Positions 32,778 to 43,689 of a stretch of DNA of 64,000 nt are shown in pieces (position 1 is the first letter of the stretch; every line of letters starts with the position of its first letter). The notes beneath the pieces were generated by a model. The model did not search any database and was not told where the DNA came from. It worked only from the letters and a program-made list of their open reading frames with translations. The stretch spans positions 124,001 to 188,000 of the forward strand of contig WNNJ02002553.1 of NCBI GenBank assembly GCA_012934845.2. The letters run 5' to 3'. Both the position numbers and the translations under genes were made by a program. The DNA comes from Pomphorhynchus laevis (taxonomy: Eukaryota; Acanthocephala; Palaeacanthocephala; Echinorhynchida; Pomphorhynchidae).

Positions 32778-35700
32778 CTAAGTACTGCATTTGCCTTTCA
32801 TTGATTCAACTTCTAACCATTCTTTAAATTTAACGTAACCTAAACAATCGCTTACAAATGAAACGTTGCGAAAACAGTTTCTATCTTACCCGTATGTTTC
32901 ATATATTCCGATAATTCTATCATTGTGTATGTGAATGAGTGGCCATCAGTCGTAGTCAATTTTAGATTTTTAAAATTATTGTACAAATAATTTTGACAAA
33001 TCCTATTACATGCAACATATCCTGTATTTTTTCCATAATTCAGGTAAAGTATTACTCCAAATCCCCTGTGCCAAGTTTAATAGCGAACTCACAAGTATAC
33101 GGATAATCAGCAGTTACTTACTTTAAAGTTTGATCGAACTTTGTTACCTTGATGTAGTAATAAGAATTATTAGCGTAATCTTCTAATTTACGACACAGCT
33201 AAAACGCGACAATTCAGGAATTGATGTCAGATTAGATGTAGAGCACTTACCGATTTCTGCAGGTCATATTTGTAGTCTTCGACAACATCCGTAGTATCAG
33301 TGAACGTGATTTTGGCCCGTTGTTCTAAATAGTTTGTTCATTGACCAGTGAGTATAAATTTATTTGATAATGTTACTCAAGTTATTCGTTTGGCCATCGT
33401 TTCTCTCGTTTATAACTTCAAACCATTTTGTCAATGTGATCGATACTAAAACAAAAGAGAAACTCGCTTATTAGCAGTAACCAGCATTTCGATCAATCAT
33501 ACCTCCTGGTTTTTGAATGGATTTTAGATTGATTATATAATTATATGGTTCATCTTTGTATAAGCTAATAACTGCTACCATTTTATTTTCAAATTCCTTT
33601 AAGCATTCTTTACCATCATCTGTTTTCTTGCAGTATAATTTAACATTATATAACCTAAGTATAAAAATTCAATTGTCGTTAATTATCGATTAATTAAGTG
33701 CGAGTATCGATCGCCTCAACCGCCCTGCGTATCGTACTTTAACTTTTTATTTAATGTACCAACTTTGACGTAGAATGCAGTGAGGTTCGGATTGTCAGCC
33801 AACACATTGTTAATCTGAATAAAGCGATAAGAAAAAAGTTATGTTCATTCGAGTACATCAACATTACATTCTTTTGCATGTACAGTTGAGTAAATAAATC
33901 AGATTGAAGATTTGACATCATCATAATCCCATACATTCCCGCAAATTCTAAAACAAGCACATAACCATATGAATAGCAATTGATGTTGATGAATCGTTAC
34001 CATAATTGTTGGTTTCGCAACCATTCCTCATTTCGTCGGAAATAAAATCTGCAGGTGCAACAGCCACTGAAAAGACACAAATAAATTATAGCGACGAAGC
34101 TAAGGGGCACGACACGTACCAAGATTAGATTCAATATGTTTAGGTGGTGTAACTGTGCAATTTGCTCCTGATACTAATTTGATGTCTTTGAGGTTATCGC
34201 TGATAAACGCAATGCATGCATTGCGTTTATCACACTTTTCCGACAACTTGTAGTAGATCGTGATCGGAAATGAGCTAAACACGGATACAAACAATTTTGT
34301 ATAATGTAATTACAAAGATTACTTTGTTGTTGAATCGAAGACGGAAGATTTGATAAAGAACGGCACACCTTTAACATCTTCTGTCATGTCTGCCAATATT
34401 CCACACAACTTAATTAGATAACAGTTTTACAGACATTATCGGCAATCAATTTTTTTACAATTCTCTGAAAAGAATCTGTATTTTTATCATTATCCTCAAT
34501 AATGCCAGACACGGTGCATGCTGCCTCTATTTCTAAAGAGATTAATATTGGATTAGTAAATAAAATGTATCGATGAACAAATGAGTGAGCAAGACGATTT
34601 TGCTATAAATTAAAGCAAATTAAAAACGAAGGATCGTTGTAACGATTAGTTTATTGACAACGTAAATAGCTTTCGAATGGGATCAAACGAGCATAGCGCT
34701 TGTTTGATTACAATAGACGAATGTATACAAATTTGCACATTAAAGAACCAATTCAATGTTTCCTATGAAACTCAACAAATGCATTTGTTTACGAATCCTC
34801 GAATGAAGTGTTAGCTGATTTCTGAAATCGGCTCTACTGTACAGCTTTAGAATGTAAACAACTCATTCTGAAAATGCAAATCATTTGAAAATTCACAACC
34901 AATAAACGCCATTCCTATATTCAATTGTTTACAATTGAATTAGCATCAATCAACATAAATAAACGCCATTCAATTGTTTACAATATACAATTAGCAAATC
35001 AGCAGCAATCAACAACTGCGTTCTAGTTCGAATTTGTGTTCTGCGAACGGATTCACTGCACAACTCTAGAATTCAAACAACTCATTAGCAGTCATACGTG
35101 TTAATACAAGGTTAACGACGATGCCATTTGAAAATTCATTCCTATATTTAATATGCAAAAGTTAATCAGATCAAATGCCGAGTTAGTTAGTATAAATTGT
35201 CAAAGCTTTCGCCGCATTACAGCTTCGTCAGTGGCTAATCTGAAACATGGAACACATTAATATCGTCACAAATACATTAACAATTAATAACATAATTAAT
35301 ATTTATCATTGCATCGAATCAAGCAAGCCCACCGCCTTGTCTTTATTGTTGAGTCTCTTGTCGCTATCTGCACCCGATATTAAGATTACCTTCATTAGTT
35401 TTCGCGACAAAACATTATCTGCTCGGTAGAGTACATTTGGGCTGCACTTTAGGTGCTCATTTGGATGTTGCTGTGAATAATGCGCGGCCTATGTATTGCT
35501 GGCGTAAGAAGGCGCTGAAGGGTTTCGTGCTGCTCTTAAATGTTCCTTGAGCCGTTCAGAAAACGGATGTTGTGTTTCTCCTATGTAGCAAACATTATCT
35601 CCTACAGTAGATTACTCATCACAAAACATTTTAGAAACTACATTATGTTGGTAGCACAATGAAGCATTATGCTGTTTGCTTTTGTGGTCAAAGATCGGAC

Positions 35701-38700
35701 GTGCTCTCGTGCACGGTGGTGACTCCTCGTAAAAGCGACTGCGAATTAGTCGATTGTTAATATCCCTCTTCAAACTGTATGGGTGGGTTGATCGTTTATG
35801 TGGCGTAAGATTAAGCTTTGTGGGCTTCTGATACCACTCGTATTGCTTTACTTTGTTCTGTCCAACGAGACGTTTAAGAATGTCACGTGTCAATCAGCAC
35901 CGGTAGTCGTTAATTCTGTGGTCAAACGACAGTTGTTGTCCATTGTTTTGACAGTATCGACTAAGGTTTGACAGCATAGACTGGCCTCATACACGATAAG
36001 CACGTCGTCAATGTAGTTAAAGTAATGTGTGACATTTTGTGCGAGGAATTCATTGTTATAGATAAAAGTAATCTCAAGTCTATCCAAATACACGATCGCC
36101 AGGATTGGGGCGAGATAGTTATCCATTGAGAGTCTTTTTATTTGTTGATAGAATTGATTATCGCACTTAATAATGTCACACCGTAGTGTTGTCCTTACTA
36201 AGTGGGTGATATCGTCGATACGGTGGCTAAATCCAAACAGCTGTGGATCGACATTATGTAGAATAGCTTTTAAAGAATGAACTACTGCCTCATTGTCTAC
36301 ATTTGTATTTAGTGCAGTAAAGTCAATCGTCGTGATGTGTTGTTGAATGAGAACAACTGAGAACTGTGCACATCAGTTGTGTTTGAAATATAGCTACGTG
36401 CATGCTTTAAAAATGGGGTACAGAGTCTTGTGATAACTTTCGAAATCCCGTATGCTGGATCATCTATAGCAGGTATGATCGATCTGCATTTCAAGAGCAA
36501 GGTGTTAATCTAATTGGTCACCGGTGAATTTGGTAATTTATGTTTTTATCATATTATATAGTACCGGTACGACAGAAAATTTCTGTACACATCGAATTGT
36601 AATTTTCTTATCAACTGCAAGTTTCTTGCATATGCTAGTTCATACTCTGTTTATCTCCTAATATCGTTCATTGATGGCCTTCTTACCTTTGTTCCCCAAA
36701 CATACGTAAGTAGTTGATTCATAAAGTGCTTCACTAAGTTCCCTCGACGAGTTGCGTTCTCCTGCTGAGAGGTTGCTGTTACCTATCGTACAGCCTAAAG
36801 ATTTCTCAGCAAAGCTCGCGAATCGACGTTCTTGTTACAAAAACATTTTTCGGGAAACTTGAAGTCTTTGAGGAAATCGAAGTCCATGTCTAAAAAGCGA
36901 TTTGCATTTTGTTGAGGTGATATCGCTTCACGTAACTAGTGCTTAGTGCTGGTCATCTGATTTATCCAGTACATCTAGTAGACGACCGATAGAAAGTTGC
37001 CATTCTATTTTCCCATCATGGACGGTTGTGAAGATGGATTAAACTAGGGTCCTAGTAACAGTGGGTCGTTCCAACTGGTAATTATCAAGTCGTCTGGGAC
37101 TTGGTTAAAGGCAGACTTGAAAACAAGTTCAATGACCTGTTGTACATGAATCAATCAATCGCTAAAAAAGGCAGCATGAACAAGGACACATTGCACCGAA
37201 GTATGCGTTCTTAACTGTATCAGGATTCAACGTCGCATCCACTATGCTGGCTGCTCCAATGGTGTGGATATACATTTTTGTATGTTACTTTTGATAGGGG
37301 ATCGTATTCTAACGATCTATAAGAAACCTACCTAGTTGTATGATCTGCTAGCCGGATCACTGTTTTTCATGCTGCCACTTGCAATAAATGCTTAATTTAA
37401 TTAGATCTATGAGTTAAAATTCTTCTAATTGTAGCACGACATTATCTTTACATATATTGTTCCTATTCTTGATACATGACAATACTAATAAGCCTGAGAT
37501 GATCTCATCAGCTGCTAACCCAGACCTACATTTCACATTTCGACACCTATTATATGCATACTCCGTACAATGATGCTGGTTGGATTTGAACTCAAGACGT
37601 CTATATCGCGATTCATACATTTCACGTTTCGACCTTTATTATCTGCTTTCTCTGTTGACTGATGCTGATCGGATTTGAACTCAGGACGTATGTATCGCGA
37701 TTCAATTTTACATTTACTAAGATGGCTGCTCCAGTGGCGTAGATAAAAAATTTTGTATTTTACTTTTAGTATGGGATCGTATTCCATTGATCTATTATAA
37801 ACCTACCTTAGTTGTGTGATCCGCTGGCCGGATCACTGTTTTTCATGTTGTTACTTACAATGAATGCTTCTAATATAATTTGATTGCATCTGTGAGTTGA
37901 AATTTTTCTAGTTGTGGCACGATATTATCCTTACATGTATTGTTCATATTCTTGATACAGCTGGCCGCTGCTAATCATCCTGTGTTGGTCTCATCAGCTG
38001 CTGACCCAGACCTACTTTTCACGTTATGACCCTTATTATCTGCTTACTACGTACACTGGTGCTGATCGGATTGGAACTCAGGACGTATGTATCGCGATTC
38101 AACGCTACATCCACTAGCCTGACTGCTCCAGTGGTGTAGATATACATTCCTGTATATTACTTTTGGTAGGGGACCGTATTCAAACGATCTATTAGAAACC
38201 TTCCTTAGGTGTGTGATCCGCTAGCCGGATCAGTGCTTTTCATGCTGCCACTTGCAATGAATGTTTTTAATTTACAGTATACTAGCAAGTCAGCAATAAC
38301 AACCCTACAGGAATATGGTGGTTATCCAATCCTTCGCTGTCATAACCTACAGTGAATCTATTAACCACCCTAGTTTCTTATGCGCTGTTTGACTTACTGG
38401 AGATATCATCATTTCCCTCGTCTAGTTGCCTCCTCTTTTTAATCAATTTAATTTTCAATTTCTGATTGTCGTTGTCACTGGACGCTATTCTCTTCTTAAA
38501 AGTTGATGTTGGTTTGGGAATAAGTTTAGGAGTCACCATGGCAACGATAAATTTTGCTACCATTGATTCCATATTATCATCAAAGTCAGAACATTTAATC
38601 AAACATTGATTAAATGTCTGAGCTGGTATCCTGCAATCGGCTCAAGTGTATCAATTTACAATTCAAAAATAACATTTATAGTAATGCGTGATAAAAAAAT

Positions 38701-39584
38701 CTAAAACCATAATCTTCTTTCATTTCAATTACATGGTTTTATTGGAACAAAGAAAATAATTTTCCTTGATGTTAAATAAAGAAAAATTATTTCCTTATTT
38801 GTTCCAATAAAGCTATAGTAATTCGTGAAATTAACGACGAGGTTGTTGACTATAAATTGTGAGGAAGTCAGCATTCAACAACTCCGTTATCGTGAGAATG
38901 AACGCAAACAATAAAGTTTGATGTTTGCAATAAAGTTTACACTTTTCTTAACTAAATTGATTAATATGTAGTTTTCGTTAGAATTGAACGATTAAGTCCG
39001 ATGAATCCAACAATTTTGAAAACTTATAATTCAAAACCTATAACATTTCAAAATTAATAATAAAACATTAAATTATAGTGTGAAATCTGCAACGAAAAAT
39101 CAAATGTATCAAATCACTTACTGCTTCCTATTGGTGGATCAGGGGTTGTAGTCGTAGTGGTTAGTACTTGAGTTGTAGTCGTAGTGGTTAGTACTTGAGT
39201 TGTAGTTGTGGTGGTTGGTACTTGAGTTGTAGTCGTGGTGGTTGGTACTTGAGTTGTAGTCGTGGTGGTTGGTACTTGAGTTGTAGTCGTGGTGGTTGGT
39301 ACTTGAGTTGTAGTCGTGGTGGTTGATACTTGAGTTGTAGTCGTGGTGGTTGTCGTTATGGAGTTAAGTATTGGCAATATTACTGGGGATGCTGACTTGG
39401 TTGACTTACGTAAACCAACAGCAACATCTACGTATACTACAATAATGACCACACCGAGACACAAAACTACGGCAATAACTATATCCCATAACCTTTTTTG
39501 GAATTAATAAAAGCATAGAGCAGAAATATTAGAGGCAACTTACATTTTGAGTTTGGAAGGCTTGCGACTTTGATTTATATCCAT
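32778..39584 (-). CDS. Novel 14-exon gene: type II membrane protein with Thr-rich stalk and Cys-rich ectodomain
   Basis: Exons, minus strand: 39584-39544, 39492-39122, 34532-34459, 34408-34323, 34274-34120, 34066-34001, 33947-33868, 33814-33738, 33654-33503, 33445-33377, 33324-33251, 33198-33122, 33065-32890, 32839-32778. All introns are GT...AG (acceptors mostly TTTTAG or TTTCAG), all phases agree, and the sum is 1560 nt or 519 codons plus stop. Intron sizes are 48-57 nt except 83 nt (intron 8) and 4589 nt (intron 2). Residues 1-14 MDINQSRKPSKLKM are basic and cytoplasmic; 18-35 are hydrophobic (IVIAVVLCLGVVIIVVYV), a signal anchor; 60-130 are Thr runs with QVP/QVL/QVS spacers, likely O-glycosylated; 138-519 form an ectodomain with 12 Cys and sequons NCT, NLT and NNS. 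I recognise no domain. Weakest junctions: acceptor ATTAAG (exon 4) and the 4.6-kb link from exon 2 to 3, which is supported by matching phase only. Role unknown; a cell-surface protein is inferred. Confidence 0.82.
34541..35189. other. Intron 2 part of the membrane protein gene, nothing recognised
   Basis: AT-rich, with local near-repeats (AATAAACGCCATTCAATTGT twice near 34912 and 34970). No exon-like segment with matching splice sites was found here. Confidence 0.5.
35190..37000 (-). mobile_element. Penelope-like element with RT and GIY-YIG endonuclease, inserted in intron 2
   Basis: Minus-strand coding traces in order: DFKFPEKCFCNKNVDSR (about 36870-36800), IIPAIDDPAYGISKVITRLC (36470-36410), LFGFSHRIDD (about 36240-36210), MDNYLAPILAIVYLDRLE (36126-36070), HYFNYIDDVLIVYEASL (motif C, YIDD, 36030-35980), a Cys/His-bearing linker, and CYIGETQHPFSERLKEHLRA (GIY-YIG domain, about 35600-35540). 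Stops and frameshifts interrupt it (for example 36126 and 35620), so it is decayed. The 3' end near 35195-35235 has ACTGACGAAGCTGTAATGCG then GCGAAAGC, a hammerhead-like PLE end. It lies in the same orientation as the host gene. Confidence 0.8.
37205..38290 (-). repeat. Array of tRNA-derived SINE family 1, minus orientation
   Basis: Three partial units in tandem. On the plus strand the recurring block is CTGCTCCAGTGGTGTAGATA (near 37730 and 38126; a variant near 37252) and GGATTTGAACTCAGGACGTA (near 37673) with GGCCGGATCACTGTTTTTCATG-like segments (truncated here to avoid quoting the unit). On the sense strand each unit has a pol III A box (AGCCTAGTGG-like) and B box (GAGTTCAAATCC). Same family as 41.3-42.8 and 45.2-45.7 kb. 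It sits in intron 2 of the membrane protein gene. Confidence 0.75.
38378..38632 (-). other. Candidate exon or small coding remnant within intron 2
   Basis: Minus strand: an acceptor-like GATTGCAG at about 38638-38631 is followed by an open frame reading IPAQTFNQCLIKCSDFDDN, MESMVAKFIVAMVTPKLIPK, then a Lys/Arg-rich KLKIKLIKKRRQLDEGNDD, ending at a donor-like CCA/GTAAGTC near 38393. Composition looks coding, and it is bounded by consensus splice sites. Its phase (needs two bases upstream) does not fit the one-base end of exon 2, so it is not part of the main transcript as assembled. It could be an alternative or nested gene exon, or a transposon remnant. Function unknown. Confidence 0.3.
38700..38830. 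repeat. Small foldback element, copy 1
   Basis: Inverted arms ATTGGAACAAAGAAAATAAT and, read in reverse, ATTGGAACAAATAAGGAAAT (plus-strand right arm near 38787-38815) enclose about 20 bp. The left flank (AACCATAATCTTCTTTCATT) matches the left flank of the element at 44861, so both belong to one family. Confidence 0.65.
39145..39357 (-). repeat. 27-bp coding minisatellite (Thr-rich stalk)
   Basis: Inside exon 2 of the membrane protein gene, a 27-bp unit (plus strand GTTGTAGTCGTGGTGGTTGG plus TACTTGA) repeats seven times, encoding the 9-residue unit TTTTTTQVP with variants ending QVS or QVL. Unit length is a multiple of three, so gain or loss of units keeps the frame. Expected to be length-polymorphic. 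Confidence 0.9.
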
Positions 39585-40535
39585 GATTCTCTAAATGTTT
39601 TTCAATGCGTTCCCGAGCCTTTCCCCAGTATTTATAAAAACATTTTACAGTTACTGACTCATGTGCTAATACGCACAAATGATATATACATTATGTATTT
39701 ATTACCTGTACTTCTAAGTACAAGTTGTTATTCCCTCTACTAAAATACATATTTTCTATTTTCTACGTCGAAAATTTACTCGTTTTTGGTGTACATAGTC
39801 TTGATTATGCGAAATTTAAGTAGAGACTGTATTGCAGAGGCTTGTCAACGTTTAAAAATAGAACAATAGAACACAATTGTGTGTGGCTAATTGTTAAGCT
39901 GTTATTTATACTTTTGTTGCTATTAGTTTTATCTCTACTAAAATAAAATCATCGACATTCAAAATTCTCTATTTTCTAAGTTTTACGACATTTCGCCAGC
40001 AATAAATAATGTTGTCAACATCAAAAATATAATATATATATTACATCAAAAAATATATAAATAATATATATTATAAAAAATATATATTATATAAATAATA
40101 TATAGTTTAGAATATAAGGTTAATTAATTTTTCTAACGCTTTCTGGATATTAGCTAAATCCAAATTTGTTTAAAATCGGGTTACTGGGTAGTTTGCATCA
40201 TTAGCTACTTTTTACATGATGTTGGCAACATCATGTCTTCGTGCTGGCATACATATTTATTTGCACTACGCTCCCTGAGCACAGTGTTACACATTCAACG
40301 ATAAAATTATATATTCAAGATATTTTATAACTAAATTGTATATTTTATAATCAATAGTTCAAAATTAATAAACGTTTAAAAACTCTGTTTAAATTGTATT
40401 TGCATTTTTATAAATTTTATCTGATAATTATATTTATATTATAATTATATAATTATAATTATATTATTCATTTACTTCGTGTCCTTTGTTGCTAATTGGT
40501 CAAATATTTAAATATAAGCCCTACTCGAAAATAAT
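39585..40535. other. Upstream region of the membrane protein gene
   Basis: AT-rich 5' flank (on the minus strand) of the ATG at 39584. No clear TATA box or initiator could be chosen. Includes simple AT repeats at 40020-40110 and 40430-40470. Confidence 0.4.
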
Positions 40536-40539
40536 TCTG

Positions 40540-41160
40540 AGTAAGAAATCAAATCAGCTAACTGAGTCTACGTATTGTTATATAATTATAAAATAAACAA
40601 AACGTAATAATGCTAAATCAAAATTCAATAATTAAATAATAAAATTAATTATTGTTATAAGATTTTTTATAATTTAAATCAAGTTAAAATAAAAAAAATG
40701 AAATTTAAAATAAACGTCATTTTTATGAATTGACTAATAAATAACAGACGTTGAATTAGAATAAGGATTAGAGGTCATCAGGAGGAACTAGTATGCTATC
40801 AGGTTTCGGCCCCTAACTCCTCTAAAAATTTTCCATAAAATTTTCCATCCATAAAAATTTTCCGCTTAAGAGTTTAAATTTTTTTACTAATATCGAGTAT
40901 CTTATTCTAATGCAAAGTAAATAAAAATTTTCCGCTATTGATTTTAAATTTATTTTTAATATTAGTGTTGATTTATATATTTTACTATTTTCTGTTTGAT
41001 GTATTTTTATAGTAACCTAGTTTAAAATATGTATCTATTAAATTATTTAAATGATTTTGAAGAAAGCCAATATCATTACATATTGTTACAATTCTTAAAA
41101 TTTCATTATTTAATGTATTATATTTTATAGTATATATAAATATAATTTTATATTATATTA
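40540..41160 (-). mobile_element. PLE 3' end (endonuclease-less family), truncated
   Basis: Starts at the outer boundary AAATCAGCTAACTGAGTCTA (40548) and includes the tail marker with AGGAGGAACTAGTATGCTAT (about 40780). From about 40850 to 41130 it has the 3' coding end of the RT (ACTATTTTCTGTTTGATG and AAATGATTTTGAAGAAAGCC segments), disrupted by an internal rearrangement near 40820-40930. Confidence 0.7.
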
Positions 41161-41269
41161 GAAACTTAAAAAATCCCTTATAATGTAAACTTTCAGTGTT
41201 AAATTAGATCATATGGTAAAAAGAATTTGCTTTTGTGGAATTATTTAAACTGTTAATAAATATTTTATA

Positions 41270-41404
41270 TTCTGGATACAGCCGAACGCTACTGATCAGC
41301 CTGGGTGGGTCTCATTAGTTGCCGACCCAAATCTACATTTCACATTTCTACCCTTATTATTTGCTTACTCCGTAAGGCTGGGTGCTCCAGTGGTGTAGAT
41401 ATAC
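41270..41404 (-). repeat. SINE family 1 fragment, inverted relative to the array that follows
   Basis: Minus-oriented piece of the SINE (GGTGGGTCTCATTAGTTGCC, ACATTTCACATTTCTACCC). It meets the plus-oriented array in a palindrome: 41386-41404 (TCCAGTGGTGTAGATATAC) and 41411-41429 are perfect 19-bp complements around AGAAAT. Confidence 0.75.
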
Positions 41405-42835
41405 AGAAATGTATATCTACACCACTGGAAAGCAGTGATCCGGCTAGCGAATCACACGCTTAAAAAAGGTTTCTAATAGATTGTTAAACTACAATCCCCT
41501 ACCAAAAGTAATATATAGAAATGTATATCTACACCATTGGAGCAGCCTAGTGGATGTAGAGCTAAAACGCGATCCGCATCAGTGTAGAGAGTAAGCAGAT
41601 ATAAGGTTCGAAACGTGAAACGTAGGTCTGGACCAGCAGCTGATGAGACCCCTCCCATGCTGATTAGTAATACCCTGTTGTATCTAGAATAGAAACAATA
41701 CATGTAAAGATAATATAGTGCCTCATTCAGAGGAATTTCAGCTCACAGATGCATTCAAGTTAAATTAAAAACATTAATTGTAAGTGGCAGCATGAAAAAC
41801 AGTGATCCAGCTAGCGGATCACACACATCGGGTAGGTTTCTAATATATCGTTAGAATACGATCCCCTACCAAAAGTAATATACAGAAATGTATATCTACA
41901 CCACTAGAGCATCCAGCCTAGTGAATATAGCGTTGAATCGCGAGACAGACGTTCTGAGTTCCAATCGGATCAGCACGAGGGTACGGAGTAAGCGGATAAT
42001 AAGGGTCGAAACGTGAAATGTAGGTATGGGTTAGCAGTTGATGAGAATCACACATCATGATTAGTAGCGTATAGGTGTATCACAAATAGGAACAATACCT
42101 GTAAAGATAATATAGCGCCTCATTCAGAGGAATTTCAGCTCACAGATGCATTCAAGTTAAATTAAAAACATTAATTGTAAGTGGCAGCATGAAAAACAGT
42201 GATCCAGCTAGCGGATCACACACATCGGGTAGGTTTCTAATATATCGTTAGAATACGATCCCCTACCAAAAGTAATATACAGAAATGTATATCTACACCA
42301 CTAGAGCATCCAGCCTAGTGAATATAGCGTTGAATCGCGAGACAGACGTTCTGAGTTCCAATCGGATCAGCACGAGGGTACGGAGTAAGCGGATAATAAG
42401 GGTCGAAACGTGAAATGTAGGTATGGGTTAGCAGTTGATGAGAATCACACATCATGATTAGTAGCGTATAGGTGTATCACAAATAGGAACAATACCTGTA
42501 AAGATAATATAGCGCCTCATTCAGAGGAATTTCAGCTCACAGATGCATTCAAGTTAAATTAAAAACATTAATTGTAAGTGACAGCATAAAAAACAGTGAT
42601 CCAGCTAGCGGATCACACACCTAAAATAGGTTTCTTATAGATCGTTAGAATGCGATTCGTTACCAAAAGTATTATACAGAAATGCATATCTAAACCACGG
42701 AGCAGCCAGCATAATTAGTGTAGCGCTGAAACGCGATCAGCTAAAGTGCAGGGAGTAAGCAGATAATAAGGGTAGAAACGTGAAACGGAGGTCTGGAATA
42801 GCAGCTGATAGCATCAGCTTATTGACATCGTAATA
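41405..42835 (+). repeat. Tandem array of tRNA-derived SINE family 1 (397-bp units)
   Basis: Unit marker CCTCATTCAGAGGAATTTCA recurs at 41721, 42118 and 42515, an exact 397-bp spacing; units 41721-42117 and 42118-42514 are nearly identical, with a diverged partial unit on each side. Each has a tRNA-like part with A box (AGCCTAGTGGATG; GTGAATATAG variant in the middle units) and B box (GAGTTCCAATC here, GAGTTCAAATCC in the 45.5-kb copy). A downstream module reads GGGTCGAAACGTGAAATGTA then a TGATGAG segment. Pol III transcription is inferred from the boxes. The module looks like a hammerhead core in the type II order (see findings). Confidence 0.85.
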
Positions 42836-43620
42836 ACTTTGTGTGTTTATAAAATTTATCTGATAATTCTATTTTATGAAATTATTATAATTATAAATAC
42901 TAAATGATATTACTTTGTATTAAAAGCGTCTTAATACTAATTAGTATCAATGTTTTTGTCACAGAAACATTTATGTTATGTATTAAACATTTTCTTTTTT
43001 TAATTGATTTTATTCAGAGCTATTTTTGCTATATTTTGAAATATTAGTAACCAGATCGTGCACACTCGTTTGATATTTTGCGTTTAAATTTCTTGTTACT
43101 TTCCTATTAGAGTGTCTTTTGTATGGTTTGAATTCCTTTATATTGGCATTTTTCCAATAAAATGGAAATATAATGAGGTAAATTATATACGGAATCAAAT
43201 GTTTTATGGGTCATTACAAAATATGATTTGAAATCTAGCAAAATGCCGATCAATTGAAAGCAACAAGTTTAATTGTGGATCTGACCTAAAAACATTTATG
43301 CTTCAGCAGAACTTTGATTAATATTTTTATTCCATTAATACGGAACAATTGGATTCGAATTCCCTTTGCAATTAAAGCAATAAATTCTACAAAAGCATCG
43401 CCTCCCCAAATTCGAGAAAAATGTACAGATTTAAATAATGATATGATTTTAAAACTTCACTTCTCCGAAGTTCCATTATATGCTCTAGATTTACTTTAAA
43501 AATGAATATCCTCATATTTCCGATAAATCAATCTTTACGGTACTTTTACAGTATTTTTACAATCTTTACAACGTTTTTTTTGCTCTAAAAAGGAGATATA
43601 AAATATACACAATAACTTTT
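42836..43620. other. AT-rich DNA, nothing recognised
   Basis: Short frames (43010-43198 minus, 43314-43499 plus) have no recognisable motif. No repeat ends seen. Confidence 0.4.
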
Positions 43621-43689
43621 TTGAATCAACTTGTAAATTTCGTTCAATTGAGAAGTAACAAGAGCTTATACACACAATCAATTCAGATA

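Noticed and set aside
38700-38830. microRNA precursor
   Set aside because: The hairpin is AT-rich, belongs to a repeated element family, and the arms are explained as inverted repeats of a mobile element.
41405-42835. CRISPR-like array
   Set aside because: The whole 397-bp unit repeats; there are no short repeats with unique spacers, and the genome is eukaryotic.
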